A stretch of DNA of 64,000 bases from Caballeronia telluris (GTDB taxonomy: Bacteria > Pseudomonadota > Gammaproteobacteria > Burkholderiales > Burkholderiaceae), in contig NZ_FCNZ02000014.1 in assembly GCF_001544495.1 (NCBI RefSeq), positions 1 through 64,000 of the forward strand, in the 5' to 3' direction. The notes below the pieces were generated by a model that saw only the letters and a program-made list of their open reading frames with translations, was not told where the DNA came from and did not search any database. Of this stretch, positions 1-8,773 are shown one piece after another. The translations under genes were made by a program, and so were the position numbers. Numbering within the stretch: position 1 is the stretch's first letter; every line of letters begins with the position of its first letter.

Positions 1-157
1 GGCGCGTCGCCATCAAGCGCCCACACTTATCGGCTGTTAGTTTTTAAAGAACATTCGCAAGAACCGGCGCCCCAACCCTCAGTCGCCTTCGAAGTTTAGC
101 CGCTTAAACTACCGCCGCCACCCCTTCCGTTTTGCGTCGCTGCATCAGCAGCAGAGA
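1..157 (-). other. 16S rRNA operon leader with boxA (rRNA gene lies off the left edge)
   Basis: On the minus strand positions 53-41 read TGTTCTTTAAAAA, a boxA-like antitermination element. It is followed by the ACTAACAGCC and GATAAGTGTGGGCGC sequence that precedes 16S rRNA in Burkholderiaceae. Transcription runs leftward out of the window, so the 16S gene itself is not visible. boxA recruits the Nus-factor complex that prevents Rho termination in untranslated rRNA. No open frame in this stretch looks coding. Confidence 0.75.
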
Positions 158-163
158 AACGAG

Positions 164-192
164 ATTATGAAGAATCTTTTTCCCTCCGTCAA
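164..192 (-). promoter_or_regulatory. Strong sigma-70 rRNA promoter
   Basis: Read on the minus strand, TTGACG (192-187) and CATAAT (169-164) are separated by exactly 17 bases. An A-rich tract just upstream of the -35 (about 193-212) could act as an UP element. Transcription should start near 157 and enter the boxA-bearing leader. The position directly upstream of a boxA leader makes rRNA promoter identity much more likely than a protein-gene promoter. Confidence 0.7.
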
Positions 193-254
193 CATCTTTT
201 TCCGCTTTCGCTTCCAAATTTGCCGACTTCTGGAACCGCCCGTTCCCTTGGCGG

Positions 255-272
255 CCTCGTTTTGAAACGAGG
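255..272. other. Perfect 8-bp hairpin between hydrolase gene and rRNA promoter
   Basis: CCTCGTTT, two spacer bases, then AAACGAGG form a perfect inverted repeat. It lies downstream of the SGNH hydrolase stop codon and upstream of the rRNA promoter. It could terminate the hydrolase transcript or bind a protein such as a promoter activator. No U-run follows it on the minus strand, so a classical terminator is doubtful. Confidence 0.3.
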
Positions 273-339
273 AGGCGAATATTAGGCCAACCCGACGCCG
301 ATGACAAGAGAATGACGAAAAATAATTTTTGTCCGCCGC

Positions 340-1626
340 TCAATGAGTCTGCGCGGACGCCATCGCTTCAATTGGAACCGCCTCCGCCATCGCCGAATAT
401 CCGGCGTCGCTCGGGTGAATGTGGTCGCCGCTGTCGTAGCGACGCTGCAGCACGTCCGGTCGCGCCGGATCGCGCAAGGCCCGGTCGAAATCGATCACGC
501 CGTCGAAGGCCCGGCTTGCGCGGATCGATTCGTTCACCGCCAGCCGGATCTTTTCCCGCTCGGGCGGCAGCGACGCCGGCGTCAACGTGGCCCCATATAT
601 CTTGATACCGCGTTGATGCGCCTGCGCGATCAGCCGCTGATAACCGCGCAGCAGCGAATCCGCCGTCACCTGGGTATGCGGATTGTCGCAGTCGAGGCCA
701 GCGTGCGCGGGCATCGCGGCGAAATTGATGTCGTTGATGCCGATCAGCACGATGATCGCGCGCACGCCGGGCTGCCGCAGCGCGTCGCGCTCGAAGCGGC
801 CGATCACCGCTTCGCCATAGCACGGCGAATTGCTGAGGAGCCGATTGCCGCTGATCCCCGCGTTGACGACCGTCGTCCCCGACTCGCCCTTTGCCGCGAG
901 CCGACGCGCCAGCGCGTCGGGCCAACGCCGGTTCGCATTGAGCGTCGATCGCATGCCGTCCGTGATCGAATCGCCGATTGCGACAACGCTCTCTGCCGAC
1001 GCATCGTCGACGGCGACACTCGTCAGCCACGCGTATTGCGTGAAGCGGGTGCGAAAAGCGTCGGGTGAGGTGTCGGCCGAATGGTCGCCGGGCGTCGAGA
1101 CGTAGTTAACCTGGCTCGCCACGCGATGCCATGCGGCAAGCCGCTGCTCCTTTGCCGCATGGATGCTGACCGCAAGCGGCTGTTTGGCCGACACGTCGAA
1201 CGCGACCGGATCACTGTCGATCTGGCCGCCCGGTGCGATCGTCACATTCGGACGTCCGCCGAACAGCACGGCGCGATCGGTTCCCGGACGCGTCGCCGCG
1301 CTACCTGCGCCGACCGCCCGCGCGATGTGCACCGACTCGATTACCAGCGGCGCCGTGCCGTAGACATTGCTCAGACGCAGCCGCGCGCGTTTGCCGTCGA
1401 GTTGCGGATAGATCAGTTGCCGCACGGTCCGCCCGCCGATTTCCGGCGCGCGGTACAGCGGAGGCAAGTCCGCCTGCTGCGGAATCGCCTGCAGCGCGGT
1501 CGCCCAGGCGCTCACCCAATGGCCGCTGGACGGCGGTTCGGCGGCGGTCTGCGCGAATGCAGCCGATCCGGCAAGAAACTGCGCGACCAGCATGCCCGCG
1601 CTTGCAGCAAGAATTCGAAGCTTCAT
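340..1626 (-). CDS. Exported SGNH/GDSL-family hydrolase
   Basis: The product has 428 residues with an N-terminal signal peptide ending near AFAQ (residue 26), so it should act in the periplasm or outside the cell. A beta-rich N-terminal half precedes the SGNH catalytic domain. Block I is VVAIGDSITDG with the presumed nucleophile Ser220. GISGN (around 257-261) supplies the oxyanion-hole Gly/Asn, GIND is at 296-299, and DHIHPSDAGY carries Asp401 and His404 of the catalytic triad. Family members are esterases, lipases or carbohydrate acetyl-esterases. The substrate cannot be told from sequence. The gene is monocistronic here, back to back with the methyltransferase gene. Confidence 0.85.
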   Translation of the reverse strand: MKLRILAASAGMLVAQFLAGSAAFAQTAAEPPSSGHWVSAWATALQAIPQQADLPPLYRAPEIGGRTVRQLIYPQLDGKRARLRLSNVYGTAPLVIESVHIARAVGAGSAATRPGTDRAVLFGGRPNVTIAPGGQIDSDPVAFDVSAKQPLAVSIHAAKEQRLAAWHRVASQVNYVSTPGDHSADTSPDAFRTRFTQYAWLTSVAVDDASAESVVAIGDSITDGMRSTLNANRRWPDALARRLAAKGESGTTVVNAGISGNRLLSNSPCYGEAVIGRFERDALRQPGVRAIIVLIGINDINFAAMPAHAGLDCDNPHTQVTADSLLRGYQRLIAQAHQRGIKIYGATLTPASLPPEREKIRLAVNESIRASRAFDGVIDFDRALRDPARPDVLQRRYDSGDHIHPSDAGYSAMAEAVPIEAMASAQTH

Positions 1627-1787
1627 TCGGTCGTTCGGAGGCAGAAAATAGAGCGATTGTGCCTGATCGACGCACCGCGCCGAAGATCGCCGAAGCGCTG
1701 CTTTTCGCCAGATTTCCGGCGGCTCGCCGGAAAAGCCTCAGAATATAGTCACACGGCCGACCGGCCCAACCTCGAATCGACATCCGC

Positions 1788-2960
1788 ATGCAATCGAAGA
1801 ATTCCGCAACTCCCGCCACCGCCGCCGCTCACCCATCGCTCAACTGGGAGGAAGACGGCGTGAGCCACTCGGCGCGCTGGCGCTCGGAGAGCGGGAACGC
1901 GCCGCCGAAGCGCGTCGTCATCGGCGACGACCAGATGACCGCCGATTCCGCCTATCGCCTCGCGTGCGAAGGGACGGCGATCCTCTGGCGCGGCGACTTC
2001 CAGAACGCGCGCCAGTTATTGCAGGCGATGGCGCGCCGGATCGAAAACAAGCCGAAAAAACGCAAGGCGGCCGAAGCGCCCGAGCCTTCTCCCGTCGACC
2101 GCTTCAATCTGCATCGGCTCGCGCAGTCGCAGCGCGCGCGCACGCTGGCGATGCTGGTGCTGCCGCTCGACGAGCAATACGCGATTCCGCTGCGCCGCGC
2201 GCCCGACGTGCGCGATGCCTGCGCGGAGGCCTACGGGCAGTCCGACGGGCCGTCGGTGGTGTCGCTGCGGGAAGTGCTCGGACTCGTCGGCGCGCACGAG
2301 TGGCGCAAGAAGGGCGTCGAGATCCCGGCGCTCGGCGCGCGGATTCATCCTTATTACGGCGTGTTTTCTCCGGTGCGCGGCGAGTACATCAAGCTGGTCG
2401 CCGACCAGCCGCTGCCGTCGAAGTCGCTCGCGTTCGATATCGGCACCGGCACCGGCGTCCTCGCGGCGCTCCTCGCGCAGCGCGGCGTCGAACGCGTGGT
2501 CGCGACCGACATGGACCCGCGCGCGCTCGCCTGCGCGCGTGAAAACGTCGAGCGGCTCGGGCTCGGCAATCAGGTCGATGTGATCGAAGCCGATCTCTTT
2601 CCGGATGGCCGCGCGCCGCTCATCGTGTGCAATCCGCCGTGGCTGCCCGCGCGGCCGAGTTCGGCGATCGAGCACGCGATCTACGATCCGGAAAGCCGCA
2701 TGCTGCGCGGCTTTCTCGACGGCCTCGCCGCGCATCTGACGCCCGGCGGCGAAGGCTGGCTGATCCTGTCCGATTTCGCGGAACATCTCGGCCTGCGCAC
2801 GCGCGCGCAACTGCAGGAATGGATCGACGCGGCCGGCCTGAAGGTCGACGGGCGGCTCGACGTGAAGCCGCAGCACCCGCGCGCCGCCGACAAAACGGAT
2901 CCGCTTTTCTCGGCGCGCTCGAAGGAAACGACGTCGCTGTGGCGGCTCGTGGCGGCTTGA
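1788..2960 (+). CDS. Class I SAM-dependent methyltransferase
   Basis: The product has 390 residues. The C-terminal half carries a Rossmann-type SAM-binding core: motif I DIGTGTGV at 217-224, an acidic motif II in ATDMDP, and motif IV NPPW at 282-285. The NPPY/W signature is typical of enzymes that methylate a planar amide or amine nitrogen (PrmC/HemK, RlmG/RsmC and related enzymes). The N-terminal 200 residues do not look like PrmC, so the target (protein glutamine, rRNA or a small molecule) is undetermined. The gene ends one base before the convergent flavoprotein gene. Confidence 0.8.
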   Translation: MQSKNSATPATAAAHPSLNWEEDGVSHSARWRSESGNAPPKRVVIGDDQMTADSAYRLACEGTAILWRGDFQNARQLLQAMARRIENKPKKRKAAEAPEPSPVDRFNLHRLAQSQRARTLAMLVLPLDEQYAIPLRRAPDVRDACAEAYGQSDGPSVVSLREVLGLVGAHEWRKKGVEIPALGARIHPYYGVFSPVRGEYIKLVADQPLPSKSLAFDIGTGTGVLAALLAQRGVERVVATDMDPRALACARENVERLGLGNQVDVIEADLFPDGRAPLIVCNPPWLPARPSSAIEHAIYDPESRMLRGFLDGLAAHLTPGGEGWLILSDFAEHLGLRTRAQLQEWIDAAGLKVDGRLDVKPQHPRAADKTDPLFSARSKETTSLWRLVAA

Positions 2961-2961
2961 T

Positions 2962-4257
2962 TCAGGGGCGCGCCGCGTTCGAAGACTTCAGATAAGCGAG
3001 CGCGCCCTCACCCGCGACGAGTCCGCTCGCGAGACACGCCGTCAGCAGATAACCGCCGGTCGGCGCTTCCCAGTCGAGCATTTCGCCGGCGCAGAACACG
3101 CCCGGCGAAGTGGCGAGCATCAAATGCGCGTCGAGCGATTCGAACGCGACGCCGCCCGCGCTGCTGATCGCCTCGGCGATCGGCCGCGGCCGCCGCACCG
3201 CGAGCGGCAGCGCCTTGATGCGCCGCGCGAGCGTCGGCGGATCGGCGAATTCCTCCTTGCCGACGCACTCGCGCAGCAATCCCGCCTTCACGCCGGCAAT
3301 GTGCAGCCGGCTTTGCAGATGACTCGACATCGAGCGCGCGCCGCGCGGATGCGCCACTTCGGCGAGCACGCGCTCGGGCGTCATGCCCGGCGCGAGATCG
3401 AGCAGGATCGTCGCGCCTTCGCCCGGGTTCTGCTTCAGCCGGTCGCGAATCGGCGCCGACAGCGCGTAGACGAGACTCCCTTCGATGCCCATCGCCGTGA
3501 TCAGGCACTCGCCGGCACGCCAGTCGATCGCGCCCTTTTCCCGCTCGATGCCAATCGCCACCGATTTCAGCGGTTCGCCCGCGAAGCGGCTGCAGAAATG
3601 TTCGCTCCAGTCGACGTCGAAGCCGCAGTTCGACGGTTCGAACGGCTGCACGCGCGCCCCGCGCGCTTCGAGAAACGGCACCCAGGCGGCGTCCGAGCCG
3701 AGCCGCGGCCAGCTCGCGCCGCCGAGCGCCAGAACGACCGCGTCGGCCTGCACGTGCACTTCGCCCTCGGGCGCGGCGAACACCAGCGCGGACGACGTCC
3801 ATCCCGTCCACCGATGCCGCATATGGAACCGCACGCCCGCCCCGCGCAGCCGATGCAGCCACGCGCGCAGCATCGGCGCTGCTTTCATGTCGGTCGGAAA
3901 GACGCGTCCTGAACTGCCGACGAACGTTTCGATGCCGAGTTCGTGCACCCATTGCCGCAGCGCGCCGGCATCGAAACGGCGCAGGAGCGGCGCAATCTGT
4001 TCGCTGCGCGCGCCGTAACGGGCGAGGAACGGCGCGGCGGCTTCCGAATGCGTGAGGTTCATGCCGCCCTTGCCCGCCATCAGGAACTTGCGGCCGACCG
4101 ACGGCATCGCGTCGTAGACATCGACCTGCACGCCGCCCGCCGCGAGCGCCTCGGCCGCCATCAGGCCGGCCGGCCCGCCGCCGATAACGGCCACGCGGGA
4201 AATCTGTTTCGGTTCGGGTGCGGACATGCTCTCGGCTGCGGTTGGAAACGCCGACAT
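2962..4257 (-). CDS. HI0933-like flavoprotein (TIGR03862-type NAD(P)/FAD-dependent oxidoreductase)
   Basis: A dinucleotide-binding motif near the N terminus (VAVIGGGPAGLMAAEAL) and an FAD-contacting GKGGMNLTHSE segment are characteristic of the HI0933/BaiN-like flavoprotein family. The C-terminal segment FCAGEMLDWEAPTGGY closes the FAD fold. Members bind FAD tightly. Physiological substrates are mostly unknown, although one relative acts in bile-acid reduction. Three in-frame ATG starts are possible. I use 4257. The ATG at 4227 follows a better GAGAGC ribosome site, and one at 4341 would add an unlikely arginine-rich leader. The gene converges with the methyltransferase gene. Confidence 0.8.
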   Translation of the reverse strand: MSAFPTAAESMSAPEPKQISRVAVIGGGPAGLMAAEALAAGGVQVDVYDAMPSVGRKFLMAGKGGMNLTHSEAAAPFLARYGARSEQIAPLLRRFDAGALRQWVHELGIETFVGSSGRVFPTDMKAAPMLRAWLHRLRGAGVRFHMRHRWTGWTSSALVFAAPEGEVHVQADAVVLALGGASWPRLGSDAAWVPFLEARGARVQPFEPSNCGFDVDWSEHFCSRFAGEPLKSVAIGIEREKGAIDWRAGECLITAMGIEGSLVYALSAPIRDRLKQNPGEGATILLDLAPGMTPERVLAEVAHPRGARSMSSHLQSRLHIAGVKAGLLRECVGKEEFADPPTLARRIKALPLAVRRPRPIAEAISSAGGVAFESLDAHLMLATSPGVFCAGEMLDWEAPTGGYLLTACLASGLVAGEGALAYLKSSNAARP

Positions 4258-4389
4258 TGTCGCATTCCGTCGCGCGCGGGCCCGCTCCGGCCGTAAGTCA
4301 TCAAATAACAAAAATGAATTTGGCCGGGCGCGCGCGAGCACGTAGCATCGCGCGATCGTTGCCTTGTCAAACTTTTTTACGGTTCATTC

Positions 4390-5883
4390 ATGTCAGCTTC
4401 CATCGCCCCCGACCGCGCCCACGCGCCGGCCGCCGCCACCACCGATGCGCGGCCCGTCATCCGCAGCGCCGCCGACGTCTCCGATCTCGTCAACCGTGGC
4501 GCGGCGGTCGGCAGCGACGCACGCGTCGTCATCGCGATCGCCCTCGGCGGCGTCTTCCTCGACGCCTACGACCTCGGCGCGCTCGCGTTCGGCGTCAAGG
4601 ACATCGCCCGCGAGTTCTCGCTCACGCCGACCGGGACGGGCTTCGTCGCATCGGCGATCACGTTCGGCGCGATCATCGGTGCGCTGATCGGCGGCTATCT
4701 CACCGACAAAATCGGCCGATATCGCGTGTTCATGGCCGACATGTTCTTTTTTGTCATCGCGGCGATCGCCTGCGCGCTCGCGCCGAACGCCTGGGTGCTC
4801 GGCGGCTCGCGCTTCGTGATGGGGCTGGGCGTCGGCATCGACCTGCCGGTGGCGATGGCCTTTCTCGCCGAGTTCTCGCGGCTGAAGGGGCGCGGCAACA
4901 AGGCGGCCAGCATCGCGATGTGGTGCCCGACGTGGTACGCGGCAATCAGCGTGTCGTATCTGCTCGTGCTCGGGCTGTACGCGGTGCTGCCCGAAAGCCA
5001 CTCCGGCTGGCTCTGGCGCCTGATTCTCGGCTTCGGCGCGGTGCCGGCGATCGTGATCATCGCGATTCGCAGCCGGTATATCAGCGAGTCGCCGGTGTGG
5101 GCCGCCAATCAGGGCGATCTCGCCGGCGCCGCCGCGATTCTCAAACGCTCATATGGCATCGACACGCGCGTCGATGCGTCGCCCGCGACCGCAGCCGCGA
5201 CGCGCACGCCGCGCAAGGCTTCCTGGAGCAACTACGGCGCGCTCCTGCGCGGGGTCTATCTGCGACGCACCGTGCTCGCGACGATCATCGCCATCGCGTC
5301 CTCGTTCGCGTACAACGCGGTGGCGTTCGGTTTGCCGGTCATCATTTCGAGCTTCCTCAAGCAGTCGATGCTCACCACCATCCTCGCATCGCTCGCGCTC
5401 AACCTGTGCTTCGCGTTCGTCGGCGGGCTGATCGCGGTGCGCACCGTGCCGAAGATCGGCGCGTGGAAGCTGACGGTCGGCGGCTACGCGTTCCAGCTGG
5501 CCGCGCTCGTCGGACTGGCAATCGTGGGGCGTCCGGCGAACGGCGCGGAAGTCGTCATGGCGATCGCGTTCCTCGCGCTGTTCCTGCTCGGACAGGGCTT
5601 CGGGCCCGGCTCGCACAGCATGACGTTCGCGTCGCTCAGTTATCCGACTTCGCTGCGCGGCGTCGGCGTCGGCTTCAACCAGACGCTGATGCGCTCCAGT
5701 TCGACCGTGTCGCTGTTCCTGTTTCCGGTGTTGTCGGCGGCGCTCGGGACCAAGGTGTTCTGGATCATCGCGGCCGCGCCGCTCGCCGGACTGATCGCGC
5801 TCCTCGCGATTCGCTGGGAGCCGTCGGGTTACGACGTCGATGCGGAGGATTTCGAGGCCTCAGGCGGGCGAGTCGCCGGTTGA
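4390..5883 (+). CDS. MFS transporter
   Basis: A 497-residue integral membrane protein with about twelve hydrophobic segments and a hydrophilic N terminus of roughly 45 residues. The loop after helix 2 reads [12 protein letters not shown], the MFS signature, and SESPVW after helix 6 resembles the PESPRW motif of sugar/organic-acid porters. It sits immediately upstream of paaABCDE but is separated from it by a strong terminator, so it is not in that transcription unit. Import of an aromatic or organic acid would suit the neighbourhood, but this is inference. Confidence 0.85.
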   Translation: MSASIAPDRAHAPAAATTDARPVIRSAADVSDLVNRGAAVGSDARVVIAIALGGVFLDAYDLGALAFGVKDIAREFSLTPTGTGFVASAITFGAIIGALIGGYLTDKIGRYRVFMADMFFFVIAAIACALAPNAWVLGGSRFVMGLGVGIDLPVAMAFLAEFSRLKGRGNKAASIAMWCPTWYAAISVSYLLVLGLYAVLPESHSGWLWRLILGFGAVPAIVIIAIRSRYISESPVWAANQGDLAGAAAILKRSYGIDTRVDASPATAAATRTPRKASWSNYGALLRGVYLRRTVLATIIAIASSFAYNAVAFGLPVIISSFLKQSMLTTILASLALNLCFAFVGGLIAVRTVPKIGAWKLTVGGYAFQLAALVGLAIVGRPANGAEVVMAIAFLALFLLGQGFGPGSHSMTFASLSYPTSLRGVGVGFNQTLMRSSSTVSLFLFPVLSAALGTKVFWIIAAAPLAGLIALLAIRWEPSGYDVDAEDFEASGGRVAG

Positions 5884-5927
5884 TCGAGCTTGCGGGGACT
5901 TAGGTAACACCCGCTCCTCTCAATTGA

Positions 5928-5963
5928 AAAAAGGGCCGCTTCGACAGAAGCGGCCCTTTTTTT
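5928..5963 (+). terminator. Rho-independent terminator after the MFS gene
   Basis: An 11-bp GC-rich stem (AAGGGCCGCTT at 5931-5941, AAGCGGCCCTT at 5948-5958) with a 6-base loop is followed by a run of T and preceded by a run of A. It can therefore work in both directions. It insulates the permease gene from the paa promoter about 80 bases downstream. Confidence 0.85.
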
Positions 5964-6044
5964 GTCGCTGGCACGGTGTCCCTGAGCTTTGCCGATTCCC
6001 TTCCCCGCCCGAGACAAAAATCCTCCCGTTTATCTCAAAAAAAG

Positions 6045-6075
6045 TTATAAACCGACCGGCCGGTCGGTTTATAAT
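6045..6075 (+). promoter_or_regulatory. PaaR operator overlapping the paaA promoter
   Basis: Positions 6045-6074 form a perfect 30-bp palindrome with core ACCGACCGGCCGGTCGGT and flanks TTATAA. The right flank doubles as the -10 hexamer TATAAT (6070-6075). This predicts transcription from about 6082 and paaA translation from 6110. ACCGACCG/CGGTCGGT half sites are typical operators of TetR-family PaaR in beta-proteobacteria, and a paaR gene lies at the end of this cluster. Repression in the absence of phenylacetyl-CoA follows from knowledge of the family. No good -35 is visible at 17 bases upstream. Confidence 0.75.
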
Positions 6076-6109
6076 CGCCGCACAGCGACTTACCTTGAGC
6101 GAGATCGTC

Positions 6110-7117
6110 ATGTACACCCAATCCCTCGATATTCCCGGCAACGTCCAGCCGATCGGCGCGCAAGCCGATACGAGCGCCTCTCCCGAGCAGCAACGCTTCG
6201 ACGCCGTGATGCAGGCCGACGGCAAGATCGAGCCGCAGGACTGGATGCCCGAGGCTTACCGCAAGACCCTGATCCGCCAGATTTCGCAGCACGCGCATTC
6301 GGAAATCATCGGCATGCAGCCCGAAGGCAACTGGATCAGCCGCGCGCCGAGCCTGAAGCGCAAGGCGATCCTGCTCGCGAAAGTGCAGGACGAAGGCGGT
6401 CACGGCCTCTATCTATATAGCGCCGCCGAAACGATGGGCGTCTCGCGCGATCAACTCGTCGCAGCGCTGCACGCCGGCAAGGCCAAATATTCGAGCATCT
6501 TCAATTACACGACGCCCACGTGGGCGGATGTCGGCGTGATCGGCTGGCTGGTCGACGGCGCCGCGATCATGAACCAGATTCCGCTCTGCCGCTGCACCTA
6601 CGGCCCGTACGCCCGCGCGATGGTCCGCATCTGCAAGGAAGAATCGTTCCATCAGCGGCAAGGCTTCGACGCCCTGCTCGCGATGATGAAGGGCACAGAG
6701 GCGCAAAAAGAGATGGTCCAGCAGGCGGTCGACCGCTGGTGGTGGCCGGTGCTGATGATGTTCGGCCCGAGCGACAAGGATTCGATCCACAGCGGCCAGT
6801 CGTTCCAGTGGGGCATCAAGCGCATTTCGAACGACGACCTGCGCCAGAAATTCGTCGATGCGACCGTCGAGCAGGCGAAGATTCTCGGCGTCACGCTGCC
6901 CGATCCCGATCTGAAGTGGAACGAGGAACGCAAGGCGCACGACTACGGCGCGATCGACTGGGAAGAATTCTGGCGCGTCGTGAACGGCGACGGCCCGTGC
7001 AACAAGGAGCGGCTCGCCACTCGCGTGAAGGCGCACGACGACGGCGCCTGGGTCCGCGAAGCCGCGCTCGCGCATGCGGAAAAACAAGCCGCCCGCGCCC
7101 ATCAACAAGCTGCTTGA
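6110..7117 (+). CDS. paaA: 1,2-phenylacetyl-CoA epoxidase, catalytic subunit PaaA
   Basis: The 335-residue protein is the diiron catalytic subunit of the PaaABCE multicomponent monooxygenase, which converts phenylacetyl-CoA to its ring-1,2-epoxide. Ferritin-like iron-ligand regions are visible, including DEGGHG and [10 protein letters not shown] (glutamate and histidine ligands). I choose the ATG at 6110 because it follows the promoter/operator closely and the product matches the usual PaaA N terminus. The open frame continues upstream through the operator, which cannot be coding. First gene of paaABCDE. Confidence 0.95.
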   Translation: MYTQSLDIPGNVQPIGAQADTSASPEQQRFDAVMQADGKIEPQDWMPEAYRKTLIRQISQHAHSEIIGMQPEGNWISRAPSLKRKAILLAKVQDEGGHGLYLYSAAETMGVSRDQLVAALHAGKAKYSSIFNYTTPTWADVGVIGWLVDGAAIMNQIPLCRCTYGPYARAMVRICKEESFHQRQGFDALLAMMKGTEAQKEMVQQAVDRWWWPVLMMFGPSDKDSIHSGQSFQWGIKRISNDDLRQKFVDATVEQAKILGVTLPDPDLKWNEERKAHDYGAIDWEEFWRVVNGDGPCNKERLATRVKAHDDGAWVREAALAHAEKQAARAHQQAA

Positions 7118-7131
7118 ACGAGGAGACAAAC

Positions 7132-7416
7132 ATGAACAAGGAATGGCCGATCTGGGAAGTATTCGTGCGCAGCAAGCAAGGTCTCGATCACAAGCATTGC
7201 GGCAGCCTGCACGCGCCCGACGCACCCGCCGCGCTGCGCATGGCGCGCGACGTCTACACGCGCCGTCAGGAAGGCGTGAGCATCTGGGTGGTGCCCTCGG
7301 CGGCGATCACGGCGTCCGATCCCGCCGACAAGGCCGAACTCTTCGAGCCCGCCGGCGACAAAATCTACCGTCACCCGACCTTCTTCGTGCTGCCCGACGA
7401 AATCAACCACATGTAA
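7132..7416 (+). CDS. paaB: 1,2-phenylacetyl-CoA epoxidase subunit PaaB
   Basis: A 94-residue protein beginning MNKEWPIWEVFVR, the conserved start of PaaB. It is preceded by a clear AGGAG site (7121-7125) 14 bases after paaA. PaaB bridges PaaA-PaaC heterodimers in the epoxidase complex and is needed for activity. The length is normal for the family. Second gene of the operon, tightly spaced on both sides. Confidence 0.95.
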   Translation: MNKEWPIWEVFVRSKQGLDHKHCGSLHAPDAPAALRMARDVYTRRQEGVSIWVVPSAAITASDPADKAELFEPAGDKIYRHPTFFVLPDEINHM

Positions 7417-7428
7417 GGCGCTAGAGAC

Positions 7429-8229
7429 ATGACGACGCCCCAACATCTCGCCTACGTGCTGCGTCTCGCCGACAACGCGCTGATCCTCGGGCAGCGCAAC
7501 GCCGAGTGGTGCAGTCACGGCCCGGCGCTGGAAGAAGACATTGCGCTCGCGAACATCAGCCTCGATCTGATCGGTCAGGCGCGCTTGCTCTATTCGCACG
7601 CGGCGACGCTCGACGAAGCGCTCAACGGCAAGAAGAAGACCGAAGACGACTACGCCTACTTCCGCACCGAGCGTGAATTCGCGAACTACACGATCGCCGA
7701 GTTGCCGCACTTCGGGCCGCTCGCGGGCACCGCGTGCACCGAGCGCGACTACGCGGTGACGATCGTGCGCAACTTCCTGTATTCCGCGCTGATGAGCCAT
7801 GTGTGGACGGCGCTCGAATCGTCGACGGACGAACATCTTGCCGCGATCGCCGCGAAATCGCTGAAGGAAACGCGCTATCACCTGCATCATGCGGGCGACT
7901 GGCTGATCCGCTTCGGCGACGGCACCGAGGAATCGCATCGGCGCGCACAGGCGGCGCTCGACTACCTGATGCCGTACACGCGGGAGTTCTTCAGCGTCGA
8001 CGACGTGGAAACGGCGATCGCCGCGGCGGGCATCGGCCCGCTTCCGACCGATATCGAAACCGCTTGGCGAGAAGACGTCGCCGCGACGCTCGAACAGGCG
8101 ACGCTCGCCGCGCCGGCCGACGTGAAGCACGTGAGCACCGGCAAGCACGGCGAGCATTCCGAGCACATGGGCTATCTGCTCGCCGAGATGCAGAGCCTCG
8201 CGCGTCAGCACCCCGGCGCGGGCTGGTAA
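7429..8229 (+). CDS. paaC: 1,2-phenylacetyl-CoA epoxidase structural subunit PaaC
   Basis: The 266-residue protein is the ferritin-like partner of PaaA. It stabilises PaaA and, in the characterised E. coli complex, does not bind the diiron centre. It shows the family opening with RLADNALILGQRNAEWC, and KETRYHLHHAGDW in the second half. It starts 12 bases after paaB. Length and order match the canonical operon. Confidence 0.95.
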   Translation: MTTPQHLAYVLRLADNALILGQRNAEWCSHGPALEEDIALANISLDLIGQARLLYSHAATLDEALNGKKKTEDDYAYFRTEREFANYTIAELPHFGPLAGTACTERDYAVTIVRNFLYSALMSHVWTALESSTDEHLAAIAAKSLKETRYHLHHAGDWLIRFGDGTEESHRRAQAALDYLMPYTREFFSVDDVETAIAAAGIGPLPTDIETAWREDVAATLEQATLAAPADVKHVSTGKHGEHSEHMGYLLAEMQSLARQHPGAGW

Positions 8230-8233
8230 CGCC

Positions 8234-8764
8234 ATGATGACGACCGCCGACGCTATCCTCGAACGCGCCTGGGAAGTGCTGGAAAACGTGCCCGACCCGG
8301 AAATTCCGGTGGTATCGATCCGCGAACTCGGCATCTTGCGCGACGTGCGTCGCGGGGCGGACGACGTCATCGAAGTGGTGATCACGCCGACTTATTCCGG
8401 CTGCCCGGCGATGTCGCAGATCGCCGAAGACATCGAGGACGCGCTATCGCAGGCCGGTCTCGGCGCGCACCGGATCGAAACCGTGCTCGCGCCCGCCTGG
8501 ACCACGGACTGGATGACCGACGACGCACGCGAAAAGCTGCGCCGCTACGGCATCGCGCCGCCGACGGGCAACTGCGGCAGCGCGGCGCCGAAGGAAAAGA
8601 CGATCCGCTTCGTCCCGCGCGCCGCCGTCGTCGAGACGCCCGCCTGCCCGCGCTGCGGCTCGAAGCACACCGAGCGCCTCGCGCAATTCGGCTCGACCGC
8701 GTGCAAGGCGCTGTACCGCTGCATCGACTGCCGCGAGCCGTTCGACTATTTCAAACCCTACTGA
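8234..8764 (+). CDS. paaD: Phenylacetate degradation protein PaaD (iron-sulfur assembly type)
   Basis: A 176-residue protein with an N-terminal MIP18/DUF59 domain (PDPEIPVVSIRELGI; TPTYSGCPAM) and a C-terminal zinc-ribbon-like Cys cluster (CPRCGSKHTE and CIDC). PaaD is not a structural subunit of the epoxidase and is thought to help maturation of its iron or Fe-S centres, by analogy with SufT-like proteins. It begins 4 bases after paaC. Confidence 0.92.
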   Translation: MMTTADAILERAWEVLENVPDPEIPVVSIRELGILRDVRRGADDVIEVVITPTYSGCPAMSQIAEDIEDALSQAGLGAHRIETVLAPAWTTDWMTDDAREKLRRYGIAPPTGNCGSAAPKEKTIRFVPRAAVVETPACPRCGSKHTERLAQFGSTACKALYRCIDCREPFDYFKPY

Positions 8765-8773
8765 CCCGACATC

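Noticed and set aside
104..343. A 79-codon minus-strand frame across the rRNA leader and promoter
   Set aside because: It covers the -35/-10 and leader of an rRNA operon and has no ribosome site or family.
5840..6109. A longer start for paaA running upstream from 5840
   Set aside because: It would read through a strong terminator and the operator/promoter. The PaaA family N terminus begins at 6110.
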